Assembly (NCBI GenBank): GCA_030762175.1
Contig: CM060846.1
Span: forward strand, 182,709,541-182,773,540
Source of the DNA: Metallyticus violacea
Taxonomy: Eukaryota > Arthropoda > Insecta > Mantodea > Metallyticidae
Direction: 5' to 3'
Length of the DNA: 64,000 nucleotides
This document shows positions 11,782 through 22,769 of the stretch, in pieces. The notes under the pieces were generated by a model, which saw only the letters and a program-made list of their open reading frames with translations, had not been told where the DNA came from and searched no databases. The number at the start of each line of letters is the position of its first letter. The first letter of the stretch is position 1. A program made the position numbers and the translations under genes.

Positions 11782-13849
11782 ATACCTAAATATTTATCTA
11801 CTGATTACCTATGAGTTTATTGCTTACTTTCAAGTTTATAGTATCTGATTGAGTTGCAAAAGTAGCTTCAGAACTTTATTGCAAACTTATGTTCTTACTA
11901 CAAGATGGAGAATTAGCAGTATACAGTATACTGAAACGTAGTTTCATACTTCTCTCGAATTTATTACAATAGAAAACAAAAGTTGACTTCTTTGTTTCTT
12001 GTCATTATAATTCATAATTGATTCATTTTCCAGTGGCATCTCTCGGTTAAAAGAAAAAAAAAATCAAATGTCTTCAAATAATGGCAGCGAAGTCTAATGA
12101 ACGTTAAGGTAGGAGTAGCTCGGGGAGAAGGTATATCTATATACAGAGTGGAAGGAAACTCAGAGCTGTAAAGCTGGCGATAGAACTTTATAAGCGGAAC
12201 CATAAATTTTAAATAAATGTTTCTCTATCTCTTACAGTTTTAGAGAAAATAAATATTTTATCTCGACATAAGTCAACTCTGTTTAATGATCTGCATGGTT
12301 AACTTATAAATTTAGAATGCACTAATTGTAGATACTCAGTATGTGTTTATTTGCATAACTTTATGACGAAAATAAGTTCACTATTTTAATCTTTGTTAAC
12401 ATCAACTCTATGACAACAAAATTATGCCACGTCTAATTTTGCGATTAGCTTCACAAAATATTCACATAAAATATTTAAAACTACTTTAAGTCAAAACGCT
12501 TAGAGTGATAAAAATAGCAAGGGATATAATTTATTTTGCTTCTGTTTGTATATCCATTATTATAATTGGAATGTATGAATTCGTACGCATTAACATATTA
12601 TGGTACTTGGAAAGATAAGGCAGAAATTAATTTTTTTCAGCCAAACATGTTTTAATGACCAAAATGGTATTAGGAAATTTTGTTCCATTTACAATATGGA
12701 ATCTTCCCATAAAATTATGGCTCTGAGTTTCCTTCTATATTGGATATTTTTCTCCTAGAGAGTTTACCTTTGCCATATCTCATTACTGTTTCATAAAGAT
12801 CAACTAAAACCATGTATTTTCGAAAGCAGTTTTAATATCAAATTTTAGATTCTAAAACATAAATACATTTTGTCTCTTTTTAAGAGTGATACTACTTGAT
12901 GTAAAGAAAGAAAATGACAGAATCACTTAGGCAAATGCTGATAAACTGGCGACTGGAAGTAAAATGTCCGCATGGAATGTGCAGCAGCAGTTGTCTCAGA
13001 GTAACTCGAGGTTCAATTTGTCGCTATTTGTTCTCTCTGTGACCCGTATTTCTGAATATGAGAAGGCCTTATAACCTGCATTCCTACGGTGAAGTTAAGA
13101 GCCAGGAAGTATGATATTTATGACAAACACAACGAGGTTACGTCTTTCAGTAATCGATATACGGCAAACCCTGCCGAATGTAATGTTTACTATTCCAACA
13201 ATTATCACTAGGAACCGGATTTTCATGCACTAAAATATCTGAATATGCATTCATTTATGTCATTAAAACTTCAAATATATACAACAAAATACACAGTCAA
13301 AACCACCCTTTGAATAATGTAAATGCGCGACCAAAAAAGTTAATTTTAAAATGTTGGAATCACCTCAGTCTTGTTTGGAATAATTTCCTCTGTTGTGAAT
13401 GGTCACCACCAGATGTTTTAGGTTTTGCAGAGTTAGGTCTTCTTCTGCTGGTTTTTAGGATACCCATATAGTGCGAAAATTTTTGTTCAACCTCGCATGA
13501 CACTAAAGGAGTCTACACAAAGCTGCGACTTGTTCTCCTTTGTTTTTTGTTTGTTGTTTGTTTTTAGCTTCGCACTACAGCTCGTGATCCTTATACATTT
13601 CTTGTATTTCACATATTTGTTCATATTCTGGATTTTTGGAAATTGTGCTCTAAACTTTATCTTTAATTTTTTTCCGTATTAATATATATTGGAATTAATT
13701 TGCATAATGTTGTCTTAAAAACATCTAAGGAATCACACATTTTAGTACTACTTGCATTCAACGATGAAATGGCATAAGGAAGATAAGTGAAATGTGGGAC
13801 TATGAAAAAAGATTATCTTCCACTTCTGAGTTTGTGAGTATCATTTGAG
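11782..13849. other. AT-rich DNA, nothing recognised
   Basis: A T-rich open frame at 13,497-13,682 encodes only a Phe/Leu-rich peptide and is taken as chance. No repeat family was recognised. Confidence 0.55.
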
Positions 13850-14575
13850 GTACTTCGATTGTTGCAACACAACTGGAATCCAAGGACTTAATACAATGCT
13901 ATTTGTTTCTAGGTGTTCAGCGTAATAGATGGCACCAAGCAGCCATGTGCTCCAGTGGGCTAAACTTGGTTCGAGAGGTAGATAGCGACCTGGTGAACTG
14001 TTTTAAAGGCTTGTCGCCTATGAGGTGCTTTCATGAAGATTTTTTTACAGAAGAAACATTTTCCTATAAGTGCAAAATTAACGACTTGTCCCTTATAAAC
14101 GACGTAATTCATGAAAACAGAGTTAGATGTAAGTACAATATTTGAGGATATTTCTTGAAACGGTTTACTGACCTAGATCATCGCTAACAAAATGCAATAT
14201 TTTCTTCTGCTGAGAAATCTGGCTATAGTATATTTGCCGAACAAATAAAAATGTTTGCAATTGTGGAGTTTGTGACTTCAATTTCTTCTCCAGAAAGTAT
14301 AAAAGAAGCCTGGTTCGTTTTTAGGCAAACCAACTATAAAATTTGCAATAGTTCTTCCTTCACAATCTGTTGTTTCATCAATCGATACCCATACGAAATT
14401 GTCTTTAACATTTTCCCGGAAATTTTCAGTATTGTCACCAAAATATTGCATCACATATTTTTTTTTTCAAATGGTTGATTCGTGAGATGTGCAATTTTCA
14501 AAGAATTTATATACAGCCGGGTTAATTTCCACAGGGGAATAACTAAGAAAGCTTTAAACAAAACACTGTAAATTG
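13850..14575 (-). pseudogene. hAT-like (CGGBP1-type) transposase relic
   Basis: On the minus strand from about 14,570 to 14,221 a frame reads FKAFLVIPLWKL, then LKIAHLTNQPFEKK, then YVMQYFGDNTENFRENVKD, then FVWVSIDETTDCEGRTIANF and IVGLPKNEPG before a stop. The VSIDETTD-GR-IAN block and the preceding IPLWKL block are typical of the hAT-derived transposase family related to CGGBP1, common in insect and vertebrate genomes. After a gap a second frame gives LAHWSTWLLGAIYYAEHLE (about 13,990-13,930), matching the RWGTWL-AA-YYAEHF block of the same family. The relic therefore covers part of the catalytic core in the right order, with frameshifts and stops. Its end at 14,575 abuts a long T/C tract. 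Terminal repeats were not found. Confidence 0.75.
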
Positions 14576-14630
14576 GGAGAAGTTTTTATTGGTGTGTAAA
14601 TATTCACCAAAAAGCTACTTAACAGGTCCT

Positions 14631-14724
14631 TTTTTCTTTTCTTTTCTTTTCTTTTCTTTCTTTTTCTTTTCTTTTTTTTCTTTTTTTCTTTTTTCTTTTT
14701 TTCTTTTTTTTTTTTTTTTTTTTT
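14631..14724. repeat. Polypyrimidine low-complexity tract (CTTTT)n/poly-T
   Basis: About 90 bp of CTTTT-type repeats grade into pure T. A second T run lies at 14,821-14,839. Confidence 0.95.
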
Positions 14725-14839
14725 GTCGCAGTTTTCATCTTTGACATTTTCTTTGCTTACTGAAATTGAAATGTTGAATTACTTGGAAGTATTTAGACCA
14801 CTTTCCCATCGGTCGTTAACATTTTTTTTTTTTTTTTTA

Positions 14840-15879
14840 ATCTTTTGAAAGCAGTAGTTTCTTATTCGCACTCTTTGTATTTTAGGCATTTTTCTTCAAG
14901 TTATGACAACTGCAATTCCTTCACACTGGCTAGTCTGAGTAATCCACTATAAACCACTGCAATGAAGACACAGCAGGCAAATTATATAATGGTTTGGATT
15001 GGAATTGCAAGAGAGGTGTATCCTTATTCTACTGGCAGTTCTTGCTTGGTTGGAGCAACTGCATTGAAAACAAAGTTGGATTGCAGTGGATATTTATATT
15101 TCCTCTTCCTGAAGCTCTTGCTTCCTTCTCCCTGACTCACGCTTAGATTCAACGTTCAACCTCCTAATGATTCCTTATGATACAATTTAACTACACTCGT
15201 GGATTCCAGTTCCAATCTTATTTCTAAAACCAATTCTATGAAAAGCAGTAAACATGCATTACAAAATACCGGATTACAAAATATGCTGTTTTTAATAATT
15301 TGAGCAAAGTATGCATTTAAGTGCATAATAAAGTATGCTAAAATGTATAAAATGGCGTGAACCGCAAAGAAATGTAAGGACAAGATTTGATCACGGGAAA
15401 AGCATGCATTGCATGTAAATCCGGTCCCAGTTACCACAAATGGCGCTATATCGCAAGACGGTTGCTTATTTGTGCATTTAAACTATTTGCGGCAATCCGA
15501 AGTCATAGGTATCAAGGTTCTCTGGTGTTTCATTCATATAAAATGTGACGTAAATACAAGATAAGCTAGTTAACATTTTATACCGAAAGATGTTTCTTCA
15601 AGTACTCAATATGGAGACAATATGACATTTCTAAACCTTGCCGTGCTACATACTTTTCTCGGTGAATCTAAGAACATATACAATAGTGGCAAGACTGGTC
15701 AATTGCATTTCATATGTGAAACACTGAACAGAAGTCGATTTCCAAACATACTTTTTCCACCGAAGTCTATAAAGATAGTAAGCACCTAGCGCTTCGAGCT
15801 CAAAAGTGTAACTCCGATTTGGTTAGTGAGAATGAGTATGCCCAACAGCACGTAGTAAAATTAACATGTGAACACTTAC
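14840..15879. other. No gene recognised
   Basis: Open frame 15,156-15,437 (minus, 93 codons) is Cys/Phe/Leu-rich and matches nothing known to me. This interval lies 3' of the candidate NfI exon and would be intronic. Confidence 0.5.
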
Positions 15880-15939
15880 CTCTGACTCCTCTGTCGTCCT
15901 CCTTCTCATTATTGTTATCACATATTCCACTCAACATTT
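15880..15939 (-). CDS. Candidate NfI exon 3 (60 nt, phase 1-1)
   Basis: Read on the minus strand, a strong acceptor (pyrimidine tract ttctattcttgtctttcag) is followed by 60 nt and then the donor AG|GTAAGTG. The 60 nt have no stop in the frame set by the phase-1 donor of the NfI exon at 63,840. The joining G plus AA gives Glu, then about 19 residues beginning MLSGICDNNNEKEDD. The exon ends in phase 1, so it keeps the frame. In vertebrate NFI the next exon is also short and encodes an acidic, Ser/Asp/Glu-rich linker before the [13 protein letters not shown] block. Length, phase, strand, composition and splice sites fit; amino-acid identity cannot be checked from memory. The GHLGFQDSF block itself was not found at lower coordinates, so it should lie outside the window. 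A chance pair of splice sites cannot be excluded. Confidence 0.5.
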
Positions 15940-16659
15940 CTGAAAGACAAGAATAGAAAACCTTATAATTTTGTTCAACTATAATGTCTTTAGTCCACTT
16001 GTTTCTATCAGCTTTCATTTGGTAAATCCTGCACAAATTATTTTTTTTGTCCCATTCATTATATGCCAAACACTATATGACCTCATTGCTTGATAGCCAA
16101 TCAAATATACTAGAAAATGCCGGATAGTGTTATAGTTTCATTGGACCCGATTTTGTGCCTTTAGCTTGGAGGTTATTTATCAGCCTTACATCTAAAATAT
16201 GAGTTCCAAATTAAGGTTCACTAGTCGATAGGGAATGGGAAGAAGTTGCAACCGCCTGTAAAAGAAGCCAGTGCCACTTTAGGAAAGTATGTCATTATTT
16301 TAATCATCTTTAATATATTAGCATAGATTCTCGATCTGGAAATATGTATAGCTTACAATTGGTATATCCTCAATAGTAAACAAAATTTACCTTAATTTTT
16401 TATTTAAACATAGAAAACGTCCGTAAACTAACTTTATTTAGTAAACGCATTGGCAATAAAATTGAAATATATATTATATCGAGTACATGGAAGTTAACGC
16501 TCAGTTTATCGTCTTGTTACAGGGCTATATTTTAAATCGGAATAAAGTATAACTTTTAATTTAACTGAATAGCCTTTTTATACTTTTGATTTGTTTTTAT
16601 AAATAGGCGCGAAGAACCAAACACATATTAAATTAGATTGTAGGAACAGAGGAGGACAT

Positions 16660-17115
16660 TTCGATATTTGATTACTGCTCAAAAGCTGCCCGTTTGTGCC
16701 TATGTCTCGATGGAGGCTCCTCTGCAAGGAGGAGATGAAAGGAGGGAGCCACGGTGAGGCACGGCATAGACGGGGTTTCTCACTATGTTCCGGAAAGAAC
16801 ACCCCGACGCCAGCGGAGCTGTTCCCATACCAGATGCCAGGGCGGAAACATTTTCCAAAGTGCAATCCACCGTCAAATCGCATACAGCACCCCTTAATAA
16901 GTCTCGCACTTTGGATCCTGTAACAAACCAGCAGAGGGAAATTATATGAAATGGAAGATCGGAAAATTCTGGAAAGAAAAAATTCATTCCAGTATTCGCC
17001 CAAGCTACCAGGGGAAACCGCAAAAAAATCGAAAGGTCAGGATGACTGCCTCCAAGAGTTTTGAGCTCAGGACCTGCCGAGCATTACAGTCTAAGCCACA
17101 TTGCTCAGTACCAAA
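16660..17115 (-). repeat. SINE family 3, copy 2
   Basis: In antisense it has an A-box-like GCAATGTGGCTTAGACTGTA, a B-box-like GGTCCTGAGCTCAAAAC, and the family 3 blocks CCCCTGGTAGCTTGGGCGAA, GGAAAATGTTTCCGCCCTGG, GTCGGGGTGTTCTTTCC and CCGTGCCTCACCGTGG. Order and spacing agree with 4,378-4,900. The open frames here (up to 141 codons, minus strand) reflect its higher GC, not a gene. Confidence 0.75.
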
Positions 17116-17442
17116 TGTATATAGTTAGTATTATTTGTAAAGAGGGACAGATGACTTTATAGCGTTGTATTAGTTAAATTATCACTTGGACTTCGGTAAA
17201 ATTATAACTCGTATAATGGCACACTTATTAAAAATGAAAATCAGTGTAGTAGGAGGCGTTAACGTTCATTCCACTTCAACCATATGTAAAATACTCCTAA
17301 CCTAACATGATAGTAGTATCAATAACCAACTTGCTAATTCATATCATTTTAGGCAATTTTCATAGAATGGCTAAATGCAGTCATACGTCAAAGATAAAAT
17401 GTTAATTGTTCCTTAAAACTAGTTTTATAACCATTTAATACC

Positions 17443-17710
17443 GCCTCGGGTGACGGAGGTCGTTAAGGCGCGGATTTGTGAACGGGAGGTTTGGGTTTGA
17501 TTCCTCCCAATCATCCTCCCTGGCTGAGGTTTTTTCCAGGTTTTCCTTAGTTCTCATAAAAGACAATTGCCGGGAGGTAGATTAAACTTACATCTGGAAC
17601 GTTTTCTTCCTTAAAAAAATATATCCCCTTCTAGTAATTTCATCTCATGTAACATCAGTGTCCACCGCCTGTGATGGTTCAGTAGTTAAAACGAGTGTTA
17701 AACACTATTA
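17443..17710 (+). repeat. SINE family 1, full length but diverged
   Basis: The tRNA-like head (GCCTCGGGTGACGGAGGTCG, B box GGGTTTGATTCC) is followed by the full body (GGTTTTCCTTAGTTCTCATA, CATCTGGAACGTTTTCTTCC) and the 3' end (CACCGCCTGTGATGG, GTGTTAAACACTATT). Many CpG-type substitutions suggest an old copy. No clear target duplication. Confidence 0.9.
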
Positions 17711-18160
17711 AAAATATATTACAAAAACTTTAAATAACAGCATTCCAGAGCTGCCAAGAAATTTCTAATTGGGGAAATTTTCCAAACACGATTATCTGTA
17801 ACACAATTCTAGTAAATGAAACTTCTTGAAGACTTAAACCTGTTCTTAAACAGACAATGATTATAATATGCTCTATTTTACAGCACTACGATGTATCTAA
17901 CTAAAGTATCGGGGTATTCTGACGTGTCATAGTAATATGCCTTTATTAAAATAAAATAGTATTTCTCTGTAGCACTTACAAATATATCAAAGGAAAAAGG
18001 TTTCATTAGAGTTTATTAATGCTGTGGCTCATACGTACACTTATATGTGCTATAACTTGTAATATGTCTGTATTATAGGTTTTCAATTTCGTTTTGATTT
18101 TTGCAAATTTCTATATTCAGCTGTAGTAACAATAATGCCTGTAAATGTTCACAAGTAATA

Positions 18161-18250
18161 ATATCACGAGAGGGTCTGAGGTTACCGATAAATTCACTCA
18201 CAAACATAGTGAGTGAATTTATCTGGAAAGTTCAGATCCTCGAATGATAT
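18161..18250. repeat. Near-perfect 90-nt hairpin, 7-nt loop
   Basis: The arms of about 41 nt share ATATCA, GAGG-TCTGA and the perfect 15-bp inner stem GATAAATTCACTCAC / GTGAGTGAATTTATC around the loop AAACATA. The size resembles a microRNA precursor or a solo foldback end. Nothing in the sequence decides between these. The surrounding 17.7-19.2 kb holds nothing else recognisable. Confidence 0.7.
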
Positions 18251-19204
18251 CTATTAGGACTTTCAAGAAAAATAATAATTTAATTATAATTCCTCTAAAC
18301 TTGGCTTACAAAATTGTAATAATTGTATATTTGTACTTAACCCTCTCAAGCAATCTTGCGACGAAGAATGCCGATTGCCAGTAATGCCAATAGAGAAGAC
18401 AAAAATACAGATTTAGAACTATTTCATGAATAGAAAAAGAATAAAAGTGATATATATAATCAGCGCACAGAATATTAACACTTACTATACTTGTGAATAT
18501 CTATTCTATTCAGAAACCGTGACACTGAAAAGGACAAAAAAAGACTATTTCAATCGCCACCGTTCCATTTTATAATACCAGCAGAGGAAAAAAGAATGAT
18601 AACATGCAGTGTCTCTATTTTTCTTTGTATTCTGTGGTTTGGAATTCCTAATGATAAGATCAAGTTGCACACTTGACGCATAACCAAGACGCTTTGAGGA
18701 ATCCTCCATTTTGCGTTATGCTTGCGATTGTCCATACTTTTGTGACTATCAATACCTCACCACCGCCCATTGCAAAAATGGTCAGTGATGAGTATTCAGG
18801 AATTGTGTAGTAGAGGTATAGAGCTGGTTACACTGACCACAAGACAAATGCACGTCGCGTGATATAACGGAGTTTATAATTTTTTCTGGATAATTTCACT
18901 CCATAATCTGGCTGTGATCTGTCAAAATTCAAAAATTTGTTTCGTTTCAATGTCGATTTTAAGATAACGTTACATAAGTGAAATAGTCTTTGTAAATATT
19001 ACCGTTTTTTGAATTTTTCTTTAAAACCTTGCCTACATTGCCTGCAAGAGACGCGGAAACAGTTACGGAAGTTCAGGAAAACAACTGGAATAGAATCGTG
19101 CAACAAAAGCTTAGGTACGACAGAATACGCCAGAGTACCTTATTTTTACTCCATTTTGTAAAATGCACATTTATTTAATATTCAATCCGCAGGAAAACTA
19201 AATC

Positions 19205-19509
19205 ACCTGTATGAGAGAACGCCACGGGTGGTCGAGGTCGATAAGGCGCGGACTCGTGAGCGGGAGGTCTGGGGTTCGAATCCCACCAGGACCGTCCTCC
19301 CTGACTGGGGTTCTTTCTAGGTTTTCCTCAGTCCTCATAACTGGCAAATGCCGGGGAGGTACCCTAAACTTAGGCCTGGAACGCTTCCTTCATTAGTTTT
19401 TTTTCCTTCCTAATTTATCATTTCATCTCATGTATCACCAGTGTCCACCGCCTGTGGTGCCTCGGTAGTAAAAACGGGCCTTAAACACTACTAAAAACCT
19501 GTATGAGAG
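19205..19509 (+). repeat. SINE family 1, young full-length copy with 13-bp TSD
   Basis: The insert (19,218-19,496) has the best-preserved head: GCCACGGGTGGTCGAGGTCG, AAGGCGCGGACTCGTGAGCG, and B box GGGTTCGAATCCC. The head resembles a class II (Ser/Leu-type) tRNA. The body includes GACCGTCCTCCCTGACTGGG, CTCAGTCCTCATAACTGGCA and GGGGAGGTACCCTAAACTTA, then CACCGCCTGTGGTGCCTCGG and ACGGGCCTTAAACACTAC. Exact flanking repeat ACCTGTATGAGAG occurs at 19,205-19,217 and 19,497-19,509. Confidence 0.95.
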
Positions 19510-20742
19510 GGGTATTTTATGCATCATTTTCGAGTTTGAAAAAGTATCATCTCCAAACATTGTTATACTGTAACAAATATTTATCCTAATAATTACTTGC
19601 TATATCAACTGCAGAGTGGAAATTTCATAATTTATATTAGGGCTTTTATAAAAACTATGGGTTTTCGCATTAGTAGGTTATTTCGAAAAATACTTTTATA
19701 ATGAAATATTCCATAAATTCTGAAAGATAGCTGTTTTGGGCATGCTTTTTCATTGTATCAAAATTTTTATATTATTAGTATAAGGATAAATTTCAATTAA
19801 GGTCCTTTAAAACTATAAAAACTAGAATATTATGAATGTAATAAAATGAATGTGTAAGGCTTATTATAACTTAAACTGCAGATAAGTCAAGACCTGTCTA
19901 ACGCCACAATACCACGTTTACTTATGTGCTTATACTGTGCATCTCACACAGATATGCCAGCGGGTCGATAACGCTGCGATTTGTTGGATCGGCAGCCCAA
20001 CTTGAGGAACTTGCAGATAGTTGATTGGAGCGCATGGTATCGTTGCATTTAGTTTAGAGAATATTTTGTTCCTTGGTGTCATGGGCGAGTTTCAATTTCA
20101 GTTCTTCAATGTGTCTAAAAAAAAATAATGGAGTGTATTGCGGTGTTTGAACTGGGAAAATATTCCAATGGGGTTAGTAACAGAAATTTATACACTGTTG
20201 GTAACAGGAACGTATGAAAAATTTTAGATTTAATGATGGATGGATGATTTGATTTATCATAGTGGTCATTTCATTTTAATTTTTCAAAAAAGTTGATAAT
20301 ATTTGTGGTTTTAAGGTTATGATGTTGACCTGACGAAGAATATGAACCTGAATGAATGACAGTTATTATTGCACTTTTAACTCAATGGGTGAATCTCCTT
20401 TTTTCAAGTCTAACATTTCACAAGGTAAATCGTGGTACAAAGAAATAAGTCAGTTCTGTGAATAAAGCAACAAATAAGAGTATTTTTACTGTTCTTAATG
20501 AGATGAATGAATGACAAGAAATGATCAGTGTGTTTAAAGATACCGTGTGTTTCAGTATCTGCTAGTTACGAAAGCAGCAACGGCCGGCAGTATACAGAAC
20601 AAATCCCAGTATTATAGATTCTGAGGCAGATATCTGGATGGGATGCGTGAAAATACACAGTACTGGAAACATTAAATGAGATATGGATAGTTCTAGCTAG
20701 TCTACCTAAAAGCTGGACCAAGCATTTCTGAATTTGAGTGTC

Positions 20743-20784
<42 letters not shown>

Positions 20785-22558
20785 AAAAATAAAGATATGA
20801 TTCTATTCCATTCTGGAAACCTTTCAGAAAGCATTATTAAGCTCGTGAAAAAGAGAATATCAGCAGAAAAATGAATGGGACGAAGGAAATTACATATTTC
20901 AGTTAATAAAGTATAGTCAAACAGCAAAAGTGATTACCTTTAGGTAATTATTTTGAAATAAAATACAAAGAATTTAAAATAAAGAATTGAATATCTAAGA
21001 TCGAGTTTACTTCCGAAACCTAATCATTATGTCTTGTCAGGAGCGCCAGGATAATATGATTTGTGAAATAAAAAAATTAATGTTAATTACAGAAACTTAA
21101 ACACAAGAGAGAACATATTAGTGAATTAATAAAGACATTGATATGCAATGTTATGTCATCAGATCACAGTCTTAGCTCAACTAGGTACACACTAACAAAT
21201 CTATTTGTAGAAATAACCCACAAGAAATTGGGTGCAACAGATAGAATAAAAACTACCAATAAAAAGACCATCAAAATTTTCAACCAAAAACTTCATTTTA
21301 TGGGTATTAAAATGAAAAACGTATAGCTTAATTGCAAAGGTTGAATCAAATTATTTTAAAAACTTAAATGCTACATGTAAAATGGAGGATTACGATTGCA
21401 GAAAATTAGTTTTATTGTGCAGGGATGTAAGGGAGCAATTTATAAAAAAGCATATTTGTATTTGCTATGTATTAGTAAAGAACATCCTATTATTCAACCC
21501 GGTCCATTCATATGTTCATTCCACGATGTATCTCGCGAGTTCCTGATTTATTTTATTCTGATTTGAATCTAATTCATTTCGGGATATTTATTTCGACAGT
21601 GGGAGAGTTTAAATGCGTTCTGAAACTTGTAAATTCAAAGCGTCATAACAACGTTATACAAGAACAGTTTTGTCTGCTGTATCTGGATAGATTTCCATGT
21701 GTCTAATGAATGACATTTCTTCAAAACGAGCCACAATTAGTATTTTTGTCAAGGTGTGAAACACAAAACGTTTTGCTATAAATGCAATTTTACAATGAAC
21801 CATGAATTCAACTTCCAGAGAACTCTAAGGGTGGAAAAAATCCACTGTTAAAGGAACTTTATTTACCTTAAGAATGTTACTTTAATTCTGAGAAGTTAGT
21901 AAACATAAAGACAGCTCCTGGAACATACAGCAATATTTGAGTTGGACGTAGATTTAATCCATCTTATAAGAAGACAGTTCGTAATATAATGAACAAATTT
22001 TAAACATCAAAGTGAAAATAAATCTAGGACATGACTTTTTAACAGAGAATAAAACCTGATGTTATGGATAACTGTGTTCACAAATTTTAAATTATGGAAA
22101 TATTGAATTATTTAGCTAAACTGTATCCGTTAATGCTGCAATATATAATGCGTGTTCTTGATTTATGTGTGTATTTACTCTGTTTTGCCAAACGCCGACA
22201 GCAACATGGCTTACCAACTTTGCGTTTGCCGGTGTGGTGCCCGCTTGGCTGCCGACTGCTGGGATCATACTAGTACGTAAATTCGGGCTCAAACTAAAGG
22301 ATTGCATGGTATACACAATATTATTTTCTTTGTAATTATGTAGTTTTTAGAATAGTTTCATGGCTAATTTTTTCCTGAGTAAATTTAGAAGAATAATAGT
22401 ATAAAGTAATTGGAAGTTTTGACAGCTACTTCCATAGATCAGTAAATTTGTTTCTAACAATTTCCAGTATAACTGAAACCTTTGAACCTCTTACAAATAT
22501 TTTACTGCTATACTACCAATGAATGAATAAAAATGTAATTAAGTGCTACATTCAATAC
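19510..22558. other. AT-rich DNA, no gene recognised
   Basis: Contains a TA microsatellite at 20,745-20,781. Small open frames (at most 76 codons) show no recognisable domain. Confidence 0.6.
20745..20781. repeat. (TA)n microsatellite
   Basis: Uninterrupted alternating TA/AT. Confidence 0.97.
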
Positions 22559-22559
22559 T

Positions 22560-22692
<133 letters not shown>

Positions 22693-22769
22693 ATGATGAT
22701 GATAGTAATAATAATAACAATAAAGAATAATATTTTTGCAAAAAAAATCATGATTTTTCCCAATTGCAT

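Noticed and set aside
1..15879. Search for the next NfI exon ([21 protein letters not shown] block) on the minus strand
   Set aside because: No matching sequence was seen by eye. It should lie beyond the left edge; a profile search would be decisive.
16578..17023. Overlapping open frames of up to 141 codons on the minus strand
   Set aside because: They lie within SINE family 3, whose higher GC content lowers stop frequency. The other copy (4,378-4,900) does not conserve the frame.
19218..19295. Possible functional tRNA gene
   Set aside because: A and B boxes are present, but the acceptor stem does not close, the anticodon arm is atypical, and the same sequence recurs with a SINE body and tail.
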